Part shown: piece by piece, positions 24,822 through 36,118 of the stretch | Layout of the letters: every line of letters begins with the position of its first letter | Numbering within the stretch: the first letter of the stretch is position 1 | Source of the DNA: Margaritispora aquatica | Taxonomy: Eukaryota > Ascomycota > Leotiomycetes > Helotiales > Discinellaceae | Direction of reading: 5' to 3' | NCBI GenBank assembly: GCA_007644065.1 | Contig: VJWN01000022.1 | Span: forward strand, 434,001-498,000 | Length of the DNA: 64,000 nt | The notes under the pieces: generated by a model | Seen by the model: only the letters and a program-made list of their open reading frames with translations | The model's database searches: none | Told to the model about the DNA's origin: nothing | Position numbers and translations under genes: made by a program

Positions 24822-26078
24822 CTAAAGCTTTCTAAACAAATGCATCTGAAACTTGACATGATCTAAACTAATTGGGAACTTAAGTCCTTCCTCATACTTA
24901 AACAGACGATTCTCGTCCCTGACCAGCTCTTTCCATGCAGGTTTAGTAACTACACCAGGAGAGACAAGCTTCCCCATGACTGCAAAGTCTAAGAGGTCGC
25001 TCATCCGGAACCTCTTCTTTTCCTTACCTGCTTCGGCCGCTTTCACGGCACCATCTGATGGTAGCTCTAGGCTATCAATGACCAGAAGCAGACTATCTTT
25101 AGGTGCTGCGAGTGTGATTTTGAGAAGTAGAGCTGTGGCTTTAGCGATGGAGGTAGTGTGCAGGTCGTTGAGTGTAAAGAAGAACGTGATGAGTGTCGGA
25201 GCTGGTCCAACAATGGCAGCCAACTCCTCTTGATTGGATCCGAGGATAGTGCTTTGTAGGAATGAAGTGTTTACCAAATCAGGAGAAATGAAAGATGCAT
25301 TTTTCATAATGGCGGATTCACTCGCGTATTTCGAGAGGACTGGGGGAGTTTGTAATCCTTCCTTGAGGTGTGACAATACTGGATCCCAACCAGCCCTATC
25401 CACCAGGTGAAGATCCATAAGCGGCCCGCTTGAGCTTGGAATTTGTGAGACTCCATCCGCTTGAGACTGATTGAAGCTCAAATCCTGTGTCTTGGTTGGA
25501 GCATATCGAATATGGCGTAGCGCAGCTGCGAAGGCCATAAGTTCGGTTGGCCCTCCACCAAAACAGAGTGCCCTCGACACGCTCTTCGGCTCTCTCTCAT
25601 CTCTAAGTAGACTCTCAACCCAAATCTCATCTCCGAAATCATTGAAAATCCCCACAAGCACAGTAGAAAAACATAACGACCTCACAGAACTCCACCTCAC
25701 AACATAAGCTTCCATCCAATCTCGCCTCGAGAACGCCTTCTCAACATCACCCTCCTCTAGCGCCAGTCTGACATCCTGCAGCATAGGTTTGAGAGTCTCG
25801 TACTCAAGACACACAGGGAACGATGTTCTGAGGACATTGAGGAGAAGTTGCTGGAGGGGCAGTGGCAGGTATTTCTCTTGAAGAGTGGGCATAGGCGCTG
25901 ACTTGGACTGCACAGCTCTTGCCGGCTGCTTTGCTGTCTTCTTGATAAACCCTGGGCCTTTGAAGCCAGGTCTCTCTTTTGGAGCGGTAGGAACAAAAGG
26001 TGCTTTAATGAGGGAGCTTGCGCTTGAGGCGACGGGGTGCTTGCGCTGTGATTTCTCCTGGCGGACGTATTTGCTCAT
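24822..26078 (-). CDS. Probable 25S rRNA (uridine-N3)-methyltransferase, Bmt6-like
   Basis: Single exon, 418 aa, ATG at 26078 (MSKYVRQEKSQRK). After a basic, flexible N-terminus of about 60 residues come a conserved helical block (LPLPLQQLLLNVLRTSFPV), then VRWSSVRSLCFSTVL, the glycine-rich SAM-binding-type loop SRALCFGGGPTELMAFAAAL, an acidic strand LMDLHLVDRAGWDPVLSHL, TPPVLSKYA, and LITFFFTLNDLHTTS. This order matches my memory of the DUF3115 / Bmt6 family (PF11312), which methylates a uridine of the large-subunit rRNA in the nucleolus. The basic N-terminus suits an RNA-binding nuclear protein. Family assignment is from memory of motifs, and a generic Rossmann methyltransferase is the fallback. 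Confidence 0.75.
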   Translation of the reverse strand: MSKYVRQEKSQRKHPVASSASSLIKAPFVPTAPKERPGFKGPGFIKKTAKQPARAVQSKSAPMPTLQEKYLPLPLQQLLLNVLRTSFPVCLEYETLKPMLQDVRLALEEGDVEKAFSRRDWMEAYVVRWSSVRSLCFSTVLVGIFNDFGDEIWVESLLRDEREPKSVSRALCFGGGPTELMAFAAALRHIRYAPTKTQDLSFNQSQADGVSQIPSSSGPLMDLHLVDRAGWDPVLSHLKEGLQTPPVLSKYASESAIMKNASFISPDLVNTSFLQSTILGSNQEELAAIVGPAPTLITFFFTLNDLHTTSIAKATALLLKITLAAPKDSLLLVIDSLELPSDGAVKAAEAGKEKKRFRMSDLLDFAVMGKLVSPGVVTKPAWKELVRDENRLFKYEEGLKFPISLDHVKFQMHLFRKL

Positions 26079-26731
26079 CTTGATTTCTGGGCTCGATACA
26101 CAAAAATATGAGCTTATCTTAAATTACTGAGAGATTCGATGGCCTTTTGGCTGGCTGAACGTGCTAGTATGCTGTCGTGTTGATGTTTAGAGTCTAGAAA
26201 GCTGGAGTTTCGGAAATTTTGTGTGACGCACGTGATAAGGTTGAGGTCAGCTGATATGTAGTGATTCAGCTGGACGGAAGAAAATGAGGAAATATTAGGA
26301 CAGACAACTCAAACCCTCTAGAATAACATTGAGTTGATAGCCCACTATATGAAGAGACGGATTTCTTATCTTTAATCTCATTCAAAGGCATACTTCATAA
26401 CGGTCATATATTCAACAGATGAGAATAATCGAGGATTTCGAAGAATTAGGATACAGCAAGATCTTCACCTACTTTATATAGATATACAATTCATCTTCAT
26501 CATTTCCTTAATGGCAGAACGTTAAGTAAACAAATGCAGGTTAATTATTTTGATTACTATTAGCCGACTAGCTAACCTCTAGAAGTGTCTCAATGTATCC
26601 TAGGATCGATGAGAAGGTATTTCAGAATTATGTTGGAAAGCATTCGTTGAATAATGATAGGATTGGAAAGATACATATTCCCGTCACTTCACCCCATATA
26701 GTTCATCCCCACCCAGATATCAATAACCCCC
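26079..26731. other. Intergenic, no gene seen
   Basis: Upstream region of the methyltransferase-like gene. AT-rich, with only a short frame at 26593-26775 that overlaps the next gene's tail on the other strand. Confidence 0.45.
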
Positions 26732-26968
26732 TCAATCACTCGTCAGACCGATATACGCCCCTCCAACCGCCATAGCAACCTCCTCCGGTCTTGGTTCTAC
26801 TATACCACCATGTTTGATCGAACTCCTCTCACGATAGACCTTCTTGCCTAGCTTTGTGTTTCTTGACGTGAAACAACTGTTACGCGCTGTTCTGCCTGAC
26901 AGGATCTGATCCTGATCGTCATCAAGGCCATGATAGAAACTCATGTCTTTCCCTCTGCCCTTGCGATC
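26732..26968 (-). pseudogene. In-frame tail of the zinc-cluster protein, beyond a TAG
   Basis: Directly after the TAG at 26969-26971 the same frame continues for 78 codons to the next stop. The peptide looks clearly coding: it begins DRKGRGKDMSFYHGLDDDQD, includes RNSCFTSRNTKLGKKVYRER, and ends EPRPEEVAMAVGGAY. No usable splice pair removes the TAG cleanly. An intron from a weak GTGATT donor near 27020 to an AG just before the ACATG at about 26945 would keep the frame, but it lacks a good branch site. So this is either an orphaned C-terminus behind a nonsense mutation, a base error, a read-through extension or a poorly spliced last exon. Confidence 0.55.
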
Positions 26969-29536
26969 CTAACCTGGGAATGAAAGTTCTCTCTCCGGCT
27001 TCATATCAGAATCACTCTCATCCTCAGCTAGCTGGACTCTCTTTCTCTCCTGCCTTTGCGCTTTCCTCAAAGCTACTCGATCGCGCTTCTTCAGTTCAGC
27101 GAGGTCTTCGGAATCAGTGGCCGTCGTATTGGATGGTGTGCTCTTCGCCAAATCTCCACTTCCACTTCCACTTCCAAGAGAGCTCTCCCTACTCACGCCA
27201 CCAGCTCCTGATTCAGTAGACCCATCATCTTCGCCAAATCCCAATAGCAACCTCGCCAGCAATTCTCCCTCACTCGTCAAGAAACTGGCATCGGCTCTAA
27301 CCCCATCCTCGAACTGCCATTGCTGCGTCTTGACTTCCCTGACCAGCCCGTCTACTAGTCTCTGTCCATTCAGTCCGCCGATGATGAGTTTTCCAGCCAA
27401 TTCAGCACAGTTAGCACAGAGTAGCATCCCGCAGCCTCCTCGTTCATCTTCATATGCATGCTCATAGTCTCCATTTCCGAAAATCTCTTCCGCCGGAGCA
27501 GCGCATTTGAACTCCGCGAAATTAGGACAGATGGAACACCACTTCGCATCAATGAAATACCTCGCACCCACCAAATCGCCCTCCAACCACGCCTCAGATG
27601 ACTTCTTGAATTTCTCGAAGCTATACACCCACCCATCCTTCTCGGCCTCCGTAAGCTGACGAATGACATGGTTTTGGCAACTCAGGACATCGACCCTGGC
27701 TGAAGTACAATCAATACACATATTGCTCTGCTTCGCACCCCTCTCCACAAACCCACCCATGACTTCTTCAAACCCATGACCGCTCGGATCATAGAACCCC
27801 TCCACACTGAGTGGGTTCGCGAGGTCATAGTCTGGGAGAAGGCCGTGGAGACCATAGAGCGGGTTGAAGCACCATGAGCAGGGGTGCTTGCTAGCCGGGT
27901 CGGGAATGTAGTTGAAGCAGATGGGGTGGCAGAATGCGGTCGTGATGAAAATGTGGCGATTGCCTGATGTGAATCCTATTAGCTGTATGCTCGCTGTGTT
28001 TCCATAGCTATATTTGTTCTTGTTCGTGTTGGACGAAGCGAAACCTAGAGAGCCGCTCCGTCCAGATGTCAAGGCGGTGTAGCATAACTGAGATTGGAAC
28101 TGAGAGTAGGTGGTATTCTTGCCTTTGTTCTTTCCGAGTCTCTTTTGTCGCTTCACGACCTTCTGTTCGAGCTCTGAGTATATCTTCTCAGTCTGCAAAC
28201 CCGGTGAGTCTTCCTCTCCATCATCACGACGTGCCCGCTTATGGTTCACTGCATTTTTGGCTTGCGATTTGTTGACCTTGGCGCTGCGGGTTTTGATCCG
28301 ATTTGCTTCCTCTTCGACCATAGCCGCGAGCTGGGAAGCTGGGATGTACACAAATTGGCAGTGCTGGTTTGTCTTTCGACAGTTCCTGCATGGACCTGCA
28401 TCTTGCTTGGTTCGCAGCGAACATCTCATGTTTGGTGTGCCACGACATTGGTTACACCATATATACTGACGAGGTCGGACAGGTAGTGGGCTCGGAGAAG
28501 GTGACTTAGGTGCTCTTAGTGATTGACTTTCGGGGGTGGAGTGAGCACGGACATCATTGATTCTCCTGGTATTCTCCTTGAGAGGACCGGCGATACAAAC
28601 GAGATTTTGGTCTTCGCAAGCTTTGCAGGAGGTCTTATCTTTGCCTTTGTTCCGACGGTAGGAACACTGAACACGCTTGGCTTTGCATCGCTCGCAGTCT
28701 CGTTTGAGATTGGGAGGAACGATAAGCTCGCAGTCTATGTCAGCGTCCTCGCATGCTTCACATGGATAGTCGTGGCCGTCATCAATGAGGGTACAGTCAT
28801 CATTGCCTGCCACAAAGCAAGCTTTACAACCTCGACGTTGTGGATGACCGATGGTCAATTGCCCGAGGGTGAGTCCATCAGCTCTGTGGTACTGTTAGTA
28901 TCTTTCACAAGAGCAACAGAGTGGCGTAGTATACCTTTGCGGGATTGTAGTCTTGGTCTTTACAATTCTAGATCGTCTCTTTCTCCCTCCTGAGTTCACA
29001 ATCTTATCGTCCTCAGATAGCTCTTCCTCATTTTCATCTGAATTCTCGTCTTCTGAGTCAGGACCCGGTGTGATAGAGCGCAAATATGCCAAACCAGCTT
29101 GACTTTTGAGCGTAAACTTGACAATTCCATCAAAGACTTTGGCTTTTGGACTTCGCTTAGGCTTCGAATTGCCTTCTTCGGCCTCGTCATCCAACAATTC
29201 GACAACTTTGGCTCTTCTACGAAGCGACCTCCTCCTAGCAGCCCTCTTCTCTTCTGTAGGATCATAGTCTCCACTGTTATCCTGGTCGATAAAGGCTGTT
29301 GCACCACCGATCATATACTGTCTCGTTGCAGCTCTCTTCTTGCTACTGTTGAGTAGACCCATCTGTCTCAGCTGTTTCATAATGGATCCCGTCCCGAACA
29401 TGGAAGGCTTGTCGTTGCCATTGTTCTCCTTTTCGAGACTGGCGATAGCTTTATTTTTTGACTCATCCCCTGAGGATTCGGTATCCGAGTCTTCGCCCAC
29501 ATCTATGTGTGAGGCTTCACCCACTTCCACGTCCAT
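26969..29536 (-). CDS. Nuclear protein with three Zn2Cys6-like zinc clusters
   Basis: Exons 28935-29536 and 26969-28883, joined over a 51-nt intron (GTATAC, branch ACTAAC), give 838 aa to the first stop. Residues 1-200 are acidic and basic by turns, with RRRSLRRRAK, and probably disordered. Three tandem cysteine clusters follow: about 220-252, 264-297 (C-x2-C-x6-C-x12-C-x2-C-x6-C, the Zn2Cys6 pattern) and 344-376. A second Cys/His-rich part at about 500-690 includes HPCSWCFNP, WCSICPNF and LLCANCAEL. The region after that is Ser/Gly-rich. A DNA- or chromatin-binding nuclear role is likely, but I do not know this family's function. The frame continues beyond the terminal TAG into a conserved-looking tail (see 26732-26968). 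Confidence 0.85.
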
Positions 29537-31624
29537 GATTGTTTGCCGAGTGACGAGATTCCCGCTAAAAATAGGGTTGGAGGATCGGCTATGTACCTTA
29601 TCGAATGTGAATGTTAGCTACATACTGAACAAAGTTTAACAAAGCGTAACAGGTCTAGAAATGATGCATATTCTTTTGCTTTCATCAAAAAAAAAAATAC
29701 TGATCTGAGATCCCAGGAGTTGCAGCTCAACATTGTTTCTTTCAACTTTGCCTCCGTGCCACTTGACATGATATTTGCCTTGAAGATGAATCTGCTCAAA
29801 CGGATACCGTCCCGGATGTTTCGTGCGAAGCACATTGAGCTAAACAAGCGGAGACGATGCGCGAATTGAAGAAGTGAAGACGAACTTCGGCTGTCAATCA
29901 CAGTTGCAACCACTGTCATTCTTTCGAAAGAATAGCTTTCCGAAAGTCGAATTTGTAAACACCAACGAACGCGCCATGAAGGAATGGGTATTAGAGGTGA
30001 ACGCGGGAGGTAATGATTGAGCTCAAAGCAAATGAGAGAGACAAATAAGTACAGACTAACCAAGCTTACGAAAGATAACGGACGAAAAGTAGTGAGGTGA
30101 AGGCGGTGAGCCAGCTCCAGAGCATGCTAAGCGAGCTCGGCAAACCAGAAGACAGACGAAATATACAAGGCAGCCCAAGGTGTGTTGGAGAGGGAGTTAT
30201 GTATGGTGAAGGTGAAAGGCGGCGAGATGTCTTGGTAGTAGAGAAAGTCCCACTGAAAAGGAAACAATGGTGGAGGTAGAGGTAAAGTTGAAAGTAAAAG
30301 TGATGGTGAGGAAGTGAATGTGGCCCAGGATATGGCACAACAGGACATGGGAAAGTGCATGGATGGCTTGTTGGAAGATGAGGTTGTGAATCGTAGAAGG
30401 ATGTTTGCATCAAAGAGAGTTGGCTTACCTGGGCTTTGGCTGAGCGGGCCAAGTCTTCTTAGGGGGATGCCCAAGACATCAACTCCAAGGTCAAAGGTGA
30501 AGGAGTTCAAGTGAGACCTTGAATTTGATTTATCTTTGAAGGAGCAACTGCGTAAGCTATCTTAGGTATGCTTCTTAATGCTACTTGGAAGATATGAAAA
30601 ATATCCTATTGTGTTGGTGATATTTTGTTATAAGGTTGTGAAGTTTTTGTGGTGTTGTGGTGTTGTGGTATTGGGCTGTCGTGGGAGTTAACTCTCGCGC
30701 AGTAGGAAAGTCAAGTTGAAATCACTCCAGCCGAGACCACATCGATATGTCTACTCAAGTATAAGCAGACTTGATTTGAGCCCTTCCTGAATTCAAATGT
30801 AACCCGGACATCTAGCTTGTCTCTCTCTGGACATCAGAAAGGGAGTCTCTTAAAAATCATGGATAGGTAAGCTAGCTACTACGACCGAAATTCATTAAGA
30901 GATTCGAGACGCAAATCAAGTGTTGTGATACCTCGATATACCACCTGTAGCACAAGCCAAAATTCAAGGTAGAGGCGTGATACACCCAAAATATATAAAA
31001 AGTCTTCTCGAGAGAAATGGCAACAGTGGCACCCTCGCTGTCGCTGTCGCTTAAATGTCTCCACAAAAACTCTTCACCAAACACGACAAGTCGAAAATAA
31101 AAACAATCGCACAAAAGAGTAGCAAAACTCAAGGACTTTCCCAGGGAGTCCTTTAGAAACCCTCTCCGCAATGAGGATTTTAAAGCCGGAATAGCAATAG
31201 ACCGTGGCGTCGTAGCGGTTGTCGCCGTTTTTGTTGATCCACCCCAAGCAGCTTTGACCAGAAACTCAACGCCTGCCAATTGCGCCATAGAGCCCGCCTT
31301 GCTGCTTGTGTTGAGGAATGTGGCAGAGGTTGAATATATTAATCTCGGAACTGGTTCAGGGGTCCTACAAATTGATTTTGCGTGCTATGACAACAACCTG
31401 CTGTTCATTTCAAAGCTTAGGTTGAACTACGTGATCTTTGAAGAGAAGAAGGTCAATAAAAGAACCTTTCATTAAGCACTAAACCAAGCATATGAGCATC
31501 AAAGAAACGCCTCTGTTCCAATAACGGATATACCACAACCTACCTTACCTATGTAACTTCTAAGCGCATTGTTCTATCCACGTTTAAATTTTCTACTCTT
31601 GCGCAACCTCACTTCCGTTTCCAA
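29537..31624. other. Intergenic 2.1 kb with weak open frames
   Basis: Open frames on the minus strand at 29614-30063, 30066-30510 and 30872-31288 have no recognised domain. In the middle one, good GTAAGC and TTTTCAG signals could splice 30430-ish to 30252-ish, but the product would be only about 46 residues. A non-coding or poorly conserved transcript is possible. Confidence 0.4.
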
Positions 31625-32499
31625 TCACTTGATCTCCTTCACTACACCCCTCTCTACTGGAATGACAGTGGAATTGAATTTGGCCATCGTAAGCCCAAAT
31701 CTAGAACGAACTCGAGGTTCCCAGTTTTCAGCAAACCGTTCCTCGGTAAGCATAGGTGTGAGATCCGACACGGAACCTCCGAATAGCGTGAGCATTGTTG
31801 ATGAGCTATTTTGGGAGTTAGTAAAGTGAGTGCGTGTGACGAGAAGAAAGCAACATACTTGGAACTACCAAAGAAGTTGTGAAAAAAATTCTCGGAATAA
31901 TCTTTGTTCGTCTTCCTAGCATCAATCCTCCGCTTAGACAAGGCCCTTGACAAATCAGGGATTGTCAATCTGGGACTTCCATCAGGCATTGTGGCCGTTG
32001 CCTCTGCAAACAATTCGGCAACCAGCTTCAAATCTGGCTTTGATTGATCTGCAACCAGTGCTGCATCAGCTCGTGTCAGACTTGCATCGTGCTCAATAGC
32101 GTTGTGCTTGCTCAGTTCAGCGAGATCGAAGTGGCCAGACCAGTACGACCGCTCGAGGAAGTCGGCAGCAAATTTGGGAACGAAAAAGCAAAAGGAGGGT
32201 GCGAAGTTGAAGGTTTGTCGAGTTGCAGTTGTGAGTTGTTTAAAGGTTACGTTCTTGCCGTCGTGAGGCAAAATACCGTGGTTTGCCATGGCATTGATCA
32301 TGGGGCAGGCTGATCTTGAATCTCCTTCTCCTGGAGGGATGTATGCCGGCCAGACAAGGCCATGTCCAGCTGCATGAGGAGGAATAACATTTCCTGGCTT
32401 GTAACTTGGTGTGACAATATTTAGAATCAGAAGAACGAAATCCCAGGCAAGTACGAAAAGACTAATGAAATGCCCCGCGAGCTTGTGAAGAAAGGCCAT
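31625..32499 (-). CDS. Heme-thiolate peroxidase (chloroperoxidase/UPO family)
   Basis: Exons 31859-32499 and 31625-31805 give 273 aa over a 53-nt intron (GTATGT). The start at 32499 has a textbook context (CACCATGG); the longer upstream frame is unlikely. Family motifs are RSACPMINAMANHG, where the Cys is the axial heme ligand (most relatives have PCP), and EHDASLTRAD, the magnesium/acid-base segment. FGLTMAKFNSTV near the C-terminus is also typical. These enzymes use hydrogen peroxide to halogenate or oxygenate substrates. The N-terminus has a hydrophobic stretch (FISLFVLAWDFVLLILNIV) that could be a signal peptide or a membrane anchor. About 270 residues fits the short UPO group. Substrate is unknown. 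Confidence 0.92.
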
Positions 32500-33428
32500 G
32501 GTGAACCGAATATGGAGCGGATTATTAACGAGAACGATGGGTTTCACCGTCAATGAGGTGGTTGTTAAGCTCCTTATGAATCTCACACCCCCTCGCTCAG
32601 AAGGTAGCGCCACCAAAGAGGACAAATGCATGGCTGCGAATAGGATGTCCCCGCGAGCGTAACACAAGTCTCAGCTTGCATCCCGATCAGTACGGATCAT
32701 CCCGCCTGTCACAAAAAGAAAGGTAAGCTTAAATTGAACAGAAGGTACAGTTGCAAGCAACATAAGTGTGTATCAAGAGCAAAGGAGATTGATACTGGCG
32801 ATTGTAGCACGATGTTTTCGCGAGTTCTCACAGCAGAGACTCAAGGCAACAGATTAAGCGTAATATTGCAATAGATACTATATTTCGAGTGTTGCGAGTT
32901 TGTTGAAAGAGCTAGACTACACTTGATTACTTCTGCATATGCCTTTCTGATAATGTCTCATTTTTGGATGGAGGTAGTGGCTGCTGAATAACGTACACCG
33001 ACAAGTCCTATGAACGATTGGCCACGAAAGAATGGTAAGACGGTAGCCTTCGTAAGCCTGGCGGCTTCATACTATGCCGAAAGACATTGATAGCTAGATA
33101 GAACACATATGATCGTTTAAAGAGTCTTTGAAGGGAAGCAGTACATTGAGTATTTATGGATATCAAGAAGTTCCAGCGGCGAGAAGTGTTGTGTTACCTA
33201 CTGAGGTACCAGGTAAGGTAGTTGAAGCAAGCTACACGTGATAACGCTTAAGTCACACCAAAGTGCACTACTCCTAAGACAGACTAGACCCATCCTGCTA
33301 GCCCCCCGCACCACCTTTCACAGCCCAAACTTTTTCTTCCAAACTTATTCATCCTGTTCACTTCCTCTCTTTCTCTCCTCAACCAACCATGAATTGATCA
33401 ACGACGAACCCCATTCCGTTTCGGCGGG
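32500..33428. other. Intergenic divergent promoter region
   Basis: Between the divergent peroxidase and histidine phosphatase genes, so it holds both promoters. No coding structure is convincing. Confidence 0.45.
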
Positions 33429-34380
33429 ATGCGTTTACTTCTTATTCGTCACGGGGAGACCGTTGACAATGTTGCTGCAGTCTAGTATGCTCTTTCATTC
33501 CCATCGTCAAGCTAGGTCTAACAATTTCAGTGCAGGTACCACAGACTCGGCATTGACAAACCATGGCGTGCTGCAAGCCGCGCGACTGGGTGCGCACCTA
33601 GCATCAACCGATGTCAAGGTTGCCCATATCTTTTCGTCAGACTTGCAGCGCGCTGTGAACACAGCAGAAGCTATACGCACCGTGCAGGCTTCGACACCAC
33701 CCGAAACAACCAAGCTCGAAATCCTCCGTGAACAAGACTTTGGTTTCTACGAAGGCAAGAAGACAATCGAGAGACCACGAGATGCCACTGGTAAGAGTGG
33801 CAAAGAGGCACATGCAGGTGTACATCGAAATACCCCAGGCTTTCGAGAGGTCGAAACAAAAGACAGCATGAGGTCGAGGATGAATACCTTTGTTGATGCA
33901 CATCTTGTGCACTTGATACGAGATGTCCAGCCAGACCATACTGTTGCGGTCGTGGCTCATGGTATCATATTGAACCATTTGTGGCGCGCCATTCTGAAGC
34001 GGTTCGACTCTAAGAAGGTCACGGTTTCGCGAAGCATTCAACTTTCGGATAGAGGCCTTGAATATCTGGGTGGATGGTCCAATACCGGCTACCTGGACTT
34101 GGAGATCATTCAAAAGCTTGATTCTGAAGATCGTGATGCCCAATTAACACCACAGATGGCCAAATGTTTTCCGGATACCATCAAGTCATCACAAGACGTT
34201 GAGGGCACCAAAAAGGCGCCAGTGACCAATCTCCACCTCATGTCACTTGCGGTAAAAGCAGTGAACAATCTAAAACACCTGAAGGGCTTGAAGAAGACTC
34301 GAGGTGGTTTGGGAAGTCTGAAACATGATTCCTCGCAAAAAACCATGGATTCCTTCTTCAAGAAGAGACGAACGGAATGA
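33429..34380 (+). CDS. Histidine phosphatase (phosphoglycerate mutase) family protein
   Basis: Exons 33429-33484 and 33531-34380 give 301 aa; the 46-nt intron (GTATGC to TTTCAG) is placed so that the frame reads VAAVYAGTTDSALTNHG. The catalytic motif MRLLLIRHGET is at residues 1-11 and the second catalytic His lies in VAVVAHGIILNHLW. A conserved Glu sits in LREQDFGFYEGK. This is branch-1 of the histidine phosphatase superfamily, acting through a phosphohistidine intermediate on small phospho-substrates. The closest resemblance is to TIGAR/fructose-2,6-bisphosphatase-like proteins, but that is inference. The C-terminus has a basic, nuclear-signal-like FFKKRRTE. The open frame upstream of 33429 is a shadow. 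Confidence 0.9.
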
Positions 34381-35067
34381 TTTCGACCTTAGCATAGATG
34401 ACTCTCATTTCGAACACGTCTGCTCTACTTTTCGAACTTGGGTCTCACCTCGCCAATCAAACATCTAAGATGATTATCCCCTTGCCATAAGCTTTGTATC
34501 TGCTGAACCCAGTCCCGACCACAATCCGATCTTGTAAGTGAGCTTTTTTCTTCTTTCTAATTCCCATATTCGCAATATGATGAACTATTATTGTAGACCT
34601 GTTCTTACTCTTCGTGGGGATATACATAGCCCATCGGCTTCTGAAAGCGATCCAAAGATCCACAAGACTGAAATTTATGTTTTGTTCGACAGAATTTTCT
34701 AACGATCGTATATAGGACGTGCACATCCCTCCAGCATATTGCTGTCTCAATGGTACTGGTCCTTACTATGTATGTGGTTGAAGATTGAGCATAAGTATCA
34801 CTTGCCGAGAGACGAATTCTTCAGCATGGAAAGGGAACATAACATGCTTAGGTCAAGCTTGGTGATTATGTTTGCATTAATTAGATTTTCATTCATCTAC
34901 TAGATTAATAACACATCCTCTACATCCAAACATCCTTATTTTTTTTACAAAACCATCAACGCCCGCGAGTCAAACTGATACCTTTCCGTCTAATTTTCTT
35001 CATCTGTTCCATTAACCCCCCCTTCTTTTTTTCTTACCCAAGCCATCAACCAATGCATAGTTGCCAT
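34381..35067. other. Intergenic, no gene seen
   Basis: Spacer between two genes ending toward each other. It contains AT-rich stretches and a T-run near 34950, and no gene that I recognise. Confidence 0.45.
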
Positions 35068-36118
35068 CTACAACACAACCAAAGCACCAACAGCCAACCC
35101 CACCAACGCAACCACCGCCCTCTCCCTGATCGTCACCCTCCTGCCTGCCGCCGTCGCGCCGGTCGACCCTGGCACAACACCCGTCCCTATCGTCGTCACC
35201 ACCGACGGCACAGTCGCCGTACCCGTCAGCGTGACGACGCTGCCTCCAGCCGTGGTGATGGCAGTTGTGAATGTTGTGACGACACCCGTGGTGAAGGTAC
35301 CGGTTGAAATGGTCAGAATTCCAACGCGTGCTGTGGTTGTGGATGTTGATATGGGTGTGGAGGTGGTAGAGGTTGGGGGCCGGATGGTGCTGGTGGAAGT
35401 TCCGGTTGTGCTGGTTGATGATCTAGATGATCCACCTGTTCCGGATGGTGTAGAGGTTAAACTTGAGCTTGAGGTCAATGAGGGCTTGATTGAGGAGGTG
35501 GAGTTTGAGATACGGCTTGTTGTATTAGAATTGGATATTGCGCGACCAGTAGGCGTGGATGTCAACTTCGAAGATGTTGATGTTGGGACTGAGATGGTAG
35601 TTGTTGATGAGAGTGGCGGTAGGACAGTACTATTTAACATCAGTTTAAGATCGCTTAACACTTTCGACATATTCAGCACCGTGAATTCAAGTCCTGCATC
35701 TCAATACAAATCCATAAAAAAAACCGTAACAATAACCCAGTCAAAATAAAAGGTAAAAAGGTAAAAGGGACACAAACGTAGAAGTGTGAGGCACAACAAC
35801 GACACCAGCACTGCTGCTGCTGCTGGTAACAATCACCACCACTGGGACAGTCGTTTTGGACGTTGGGAGTAGCGAATACATGGACAACACCTCGTTGGCG
35901 GGAGGCAGCGAATCCATGGAAACAACCTCGTCTGCTGGGGGTGGTGAATCATCCATGGACAGCACCTCGTCGGCTGCTGTGGCTGTGGAAGGGGGCCCTT
36001 CGTCGTCCACCAGGGCAGCGGAAACGATTGTTGCGCTGACGGGGATGATGGTTATGGCTGCTAGGCTGAGGGTGAGACTTGCGGAGAGCAGGGCGAGGGT
36101 GGGGTTGATGTGGACCAT
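35068..36118 (-). CDS. Probable GPI-anchored Ser/Thr-rich cell-surface protein
   Basis: Two minus-strand frames make one sensible protein: 36118-35806 (signal peptide MVHINPTLALLSASLTLSL) and 35693-35068. Together they give 312 aa if a 112-nt intron (donor GTGTCG, acceptor GCAG) is removed; the joining frame is preserved. The N-terminal part holds imperfect repeats (ADEVLSMDD, ADEVVSMDS, ANEVLSMYS). The second part is very Ser/Thr-rich, likely O-mannosylated, and ends in a hydrophobic tail (AVVALVGLAVGALVVL) after small residues (GSTGATAAG), which is how a GPI signal looks. Neither half alone is complete: the first has no anchor, the second no ATG at its 5' end and no signal peptide. The donor is weak, so two separate genes remain possible. 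Confidence 0.5.

Noticed and set aside
29614..30063. 149-codon minus-strand frame and its overlapping partner
   Set aside because: Two overlapping frames each look slightly protein-like, neither has a recognised domain, and no splice model joins them.
30066..30510. Minus-strand frames with good GTAAGC and TTTTCAG signals
   Set aside because: Splicing gives only about 46 residues with no recognisable content. I also considered a dolichol-phosphate mannose synthase small subunit, but the conserved pattern is absent.
30872..31288. 138-codon ATG frame on the minus strand
   Set aside because: No signal peptide, domain or intron support. It may be a chance frame.
35231..35749. Plus-strand 172-codon Val-rich frame
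   Set aside because: It is the antisense shadow of the Ser/Thr-rich minus-strand protein; low-complexity codons open the opposite strand.
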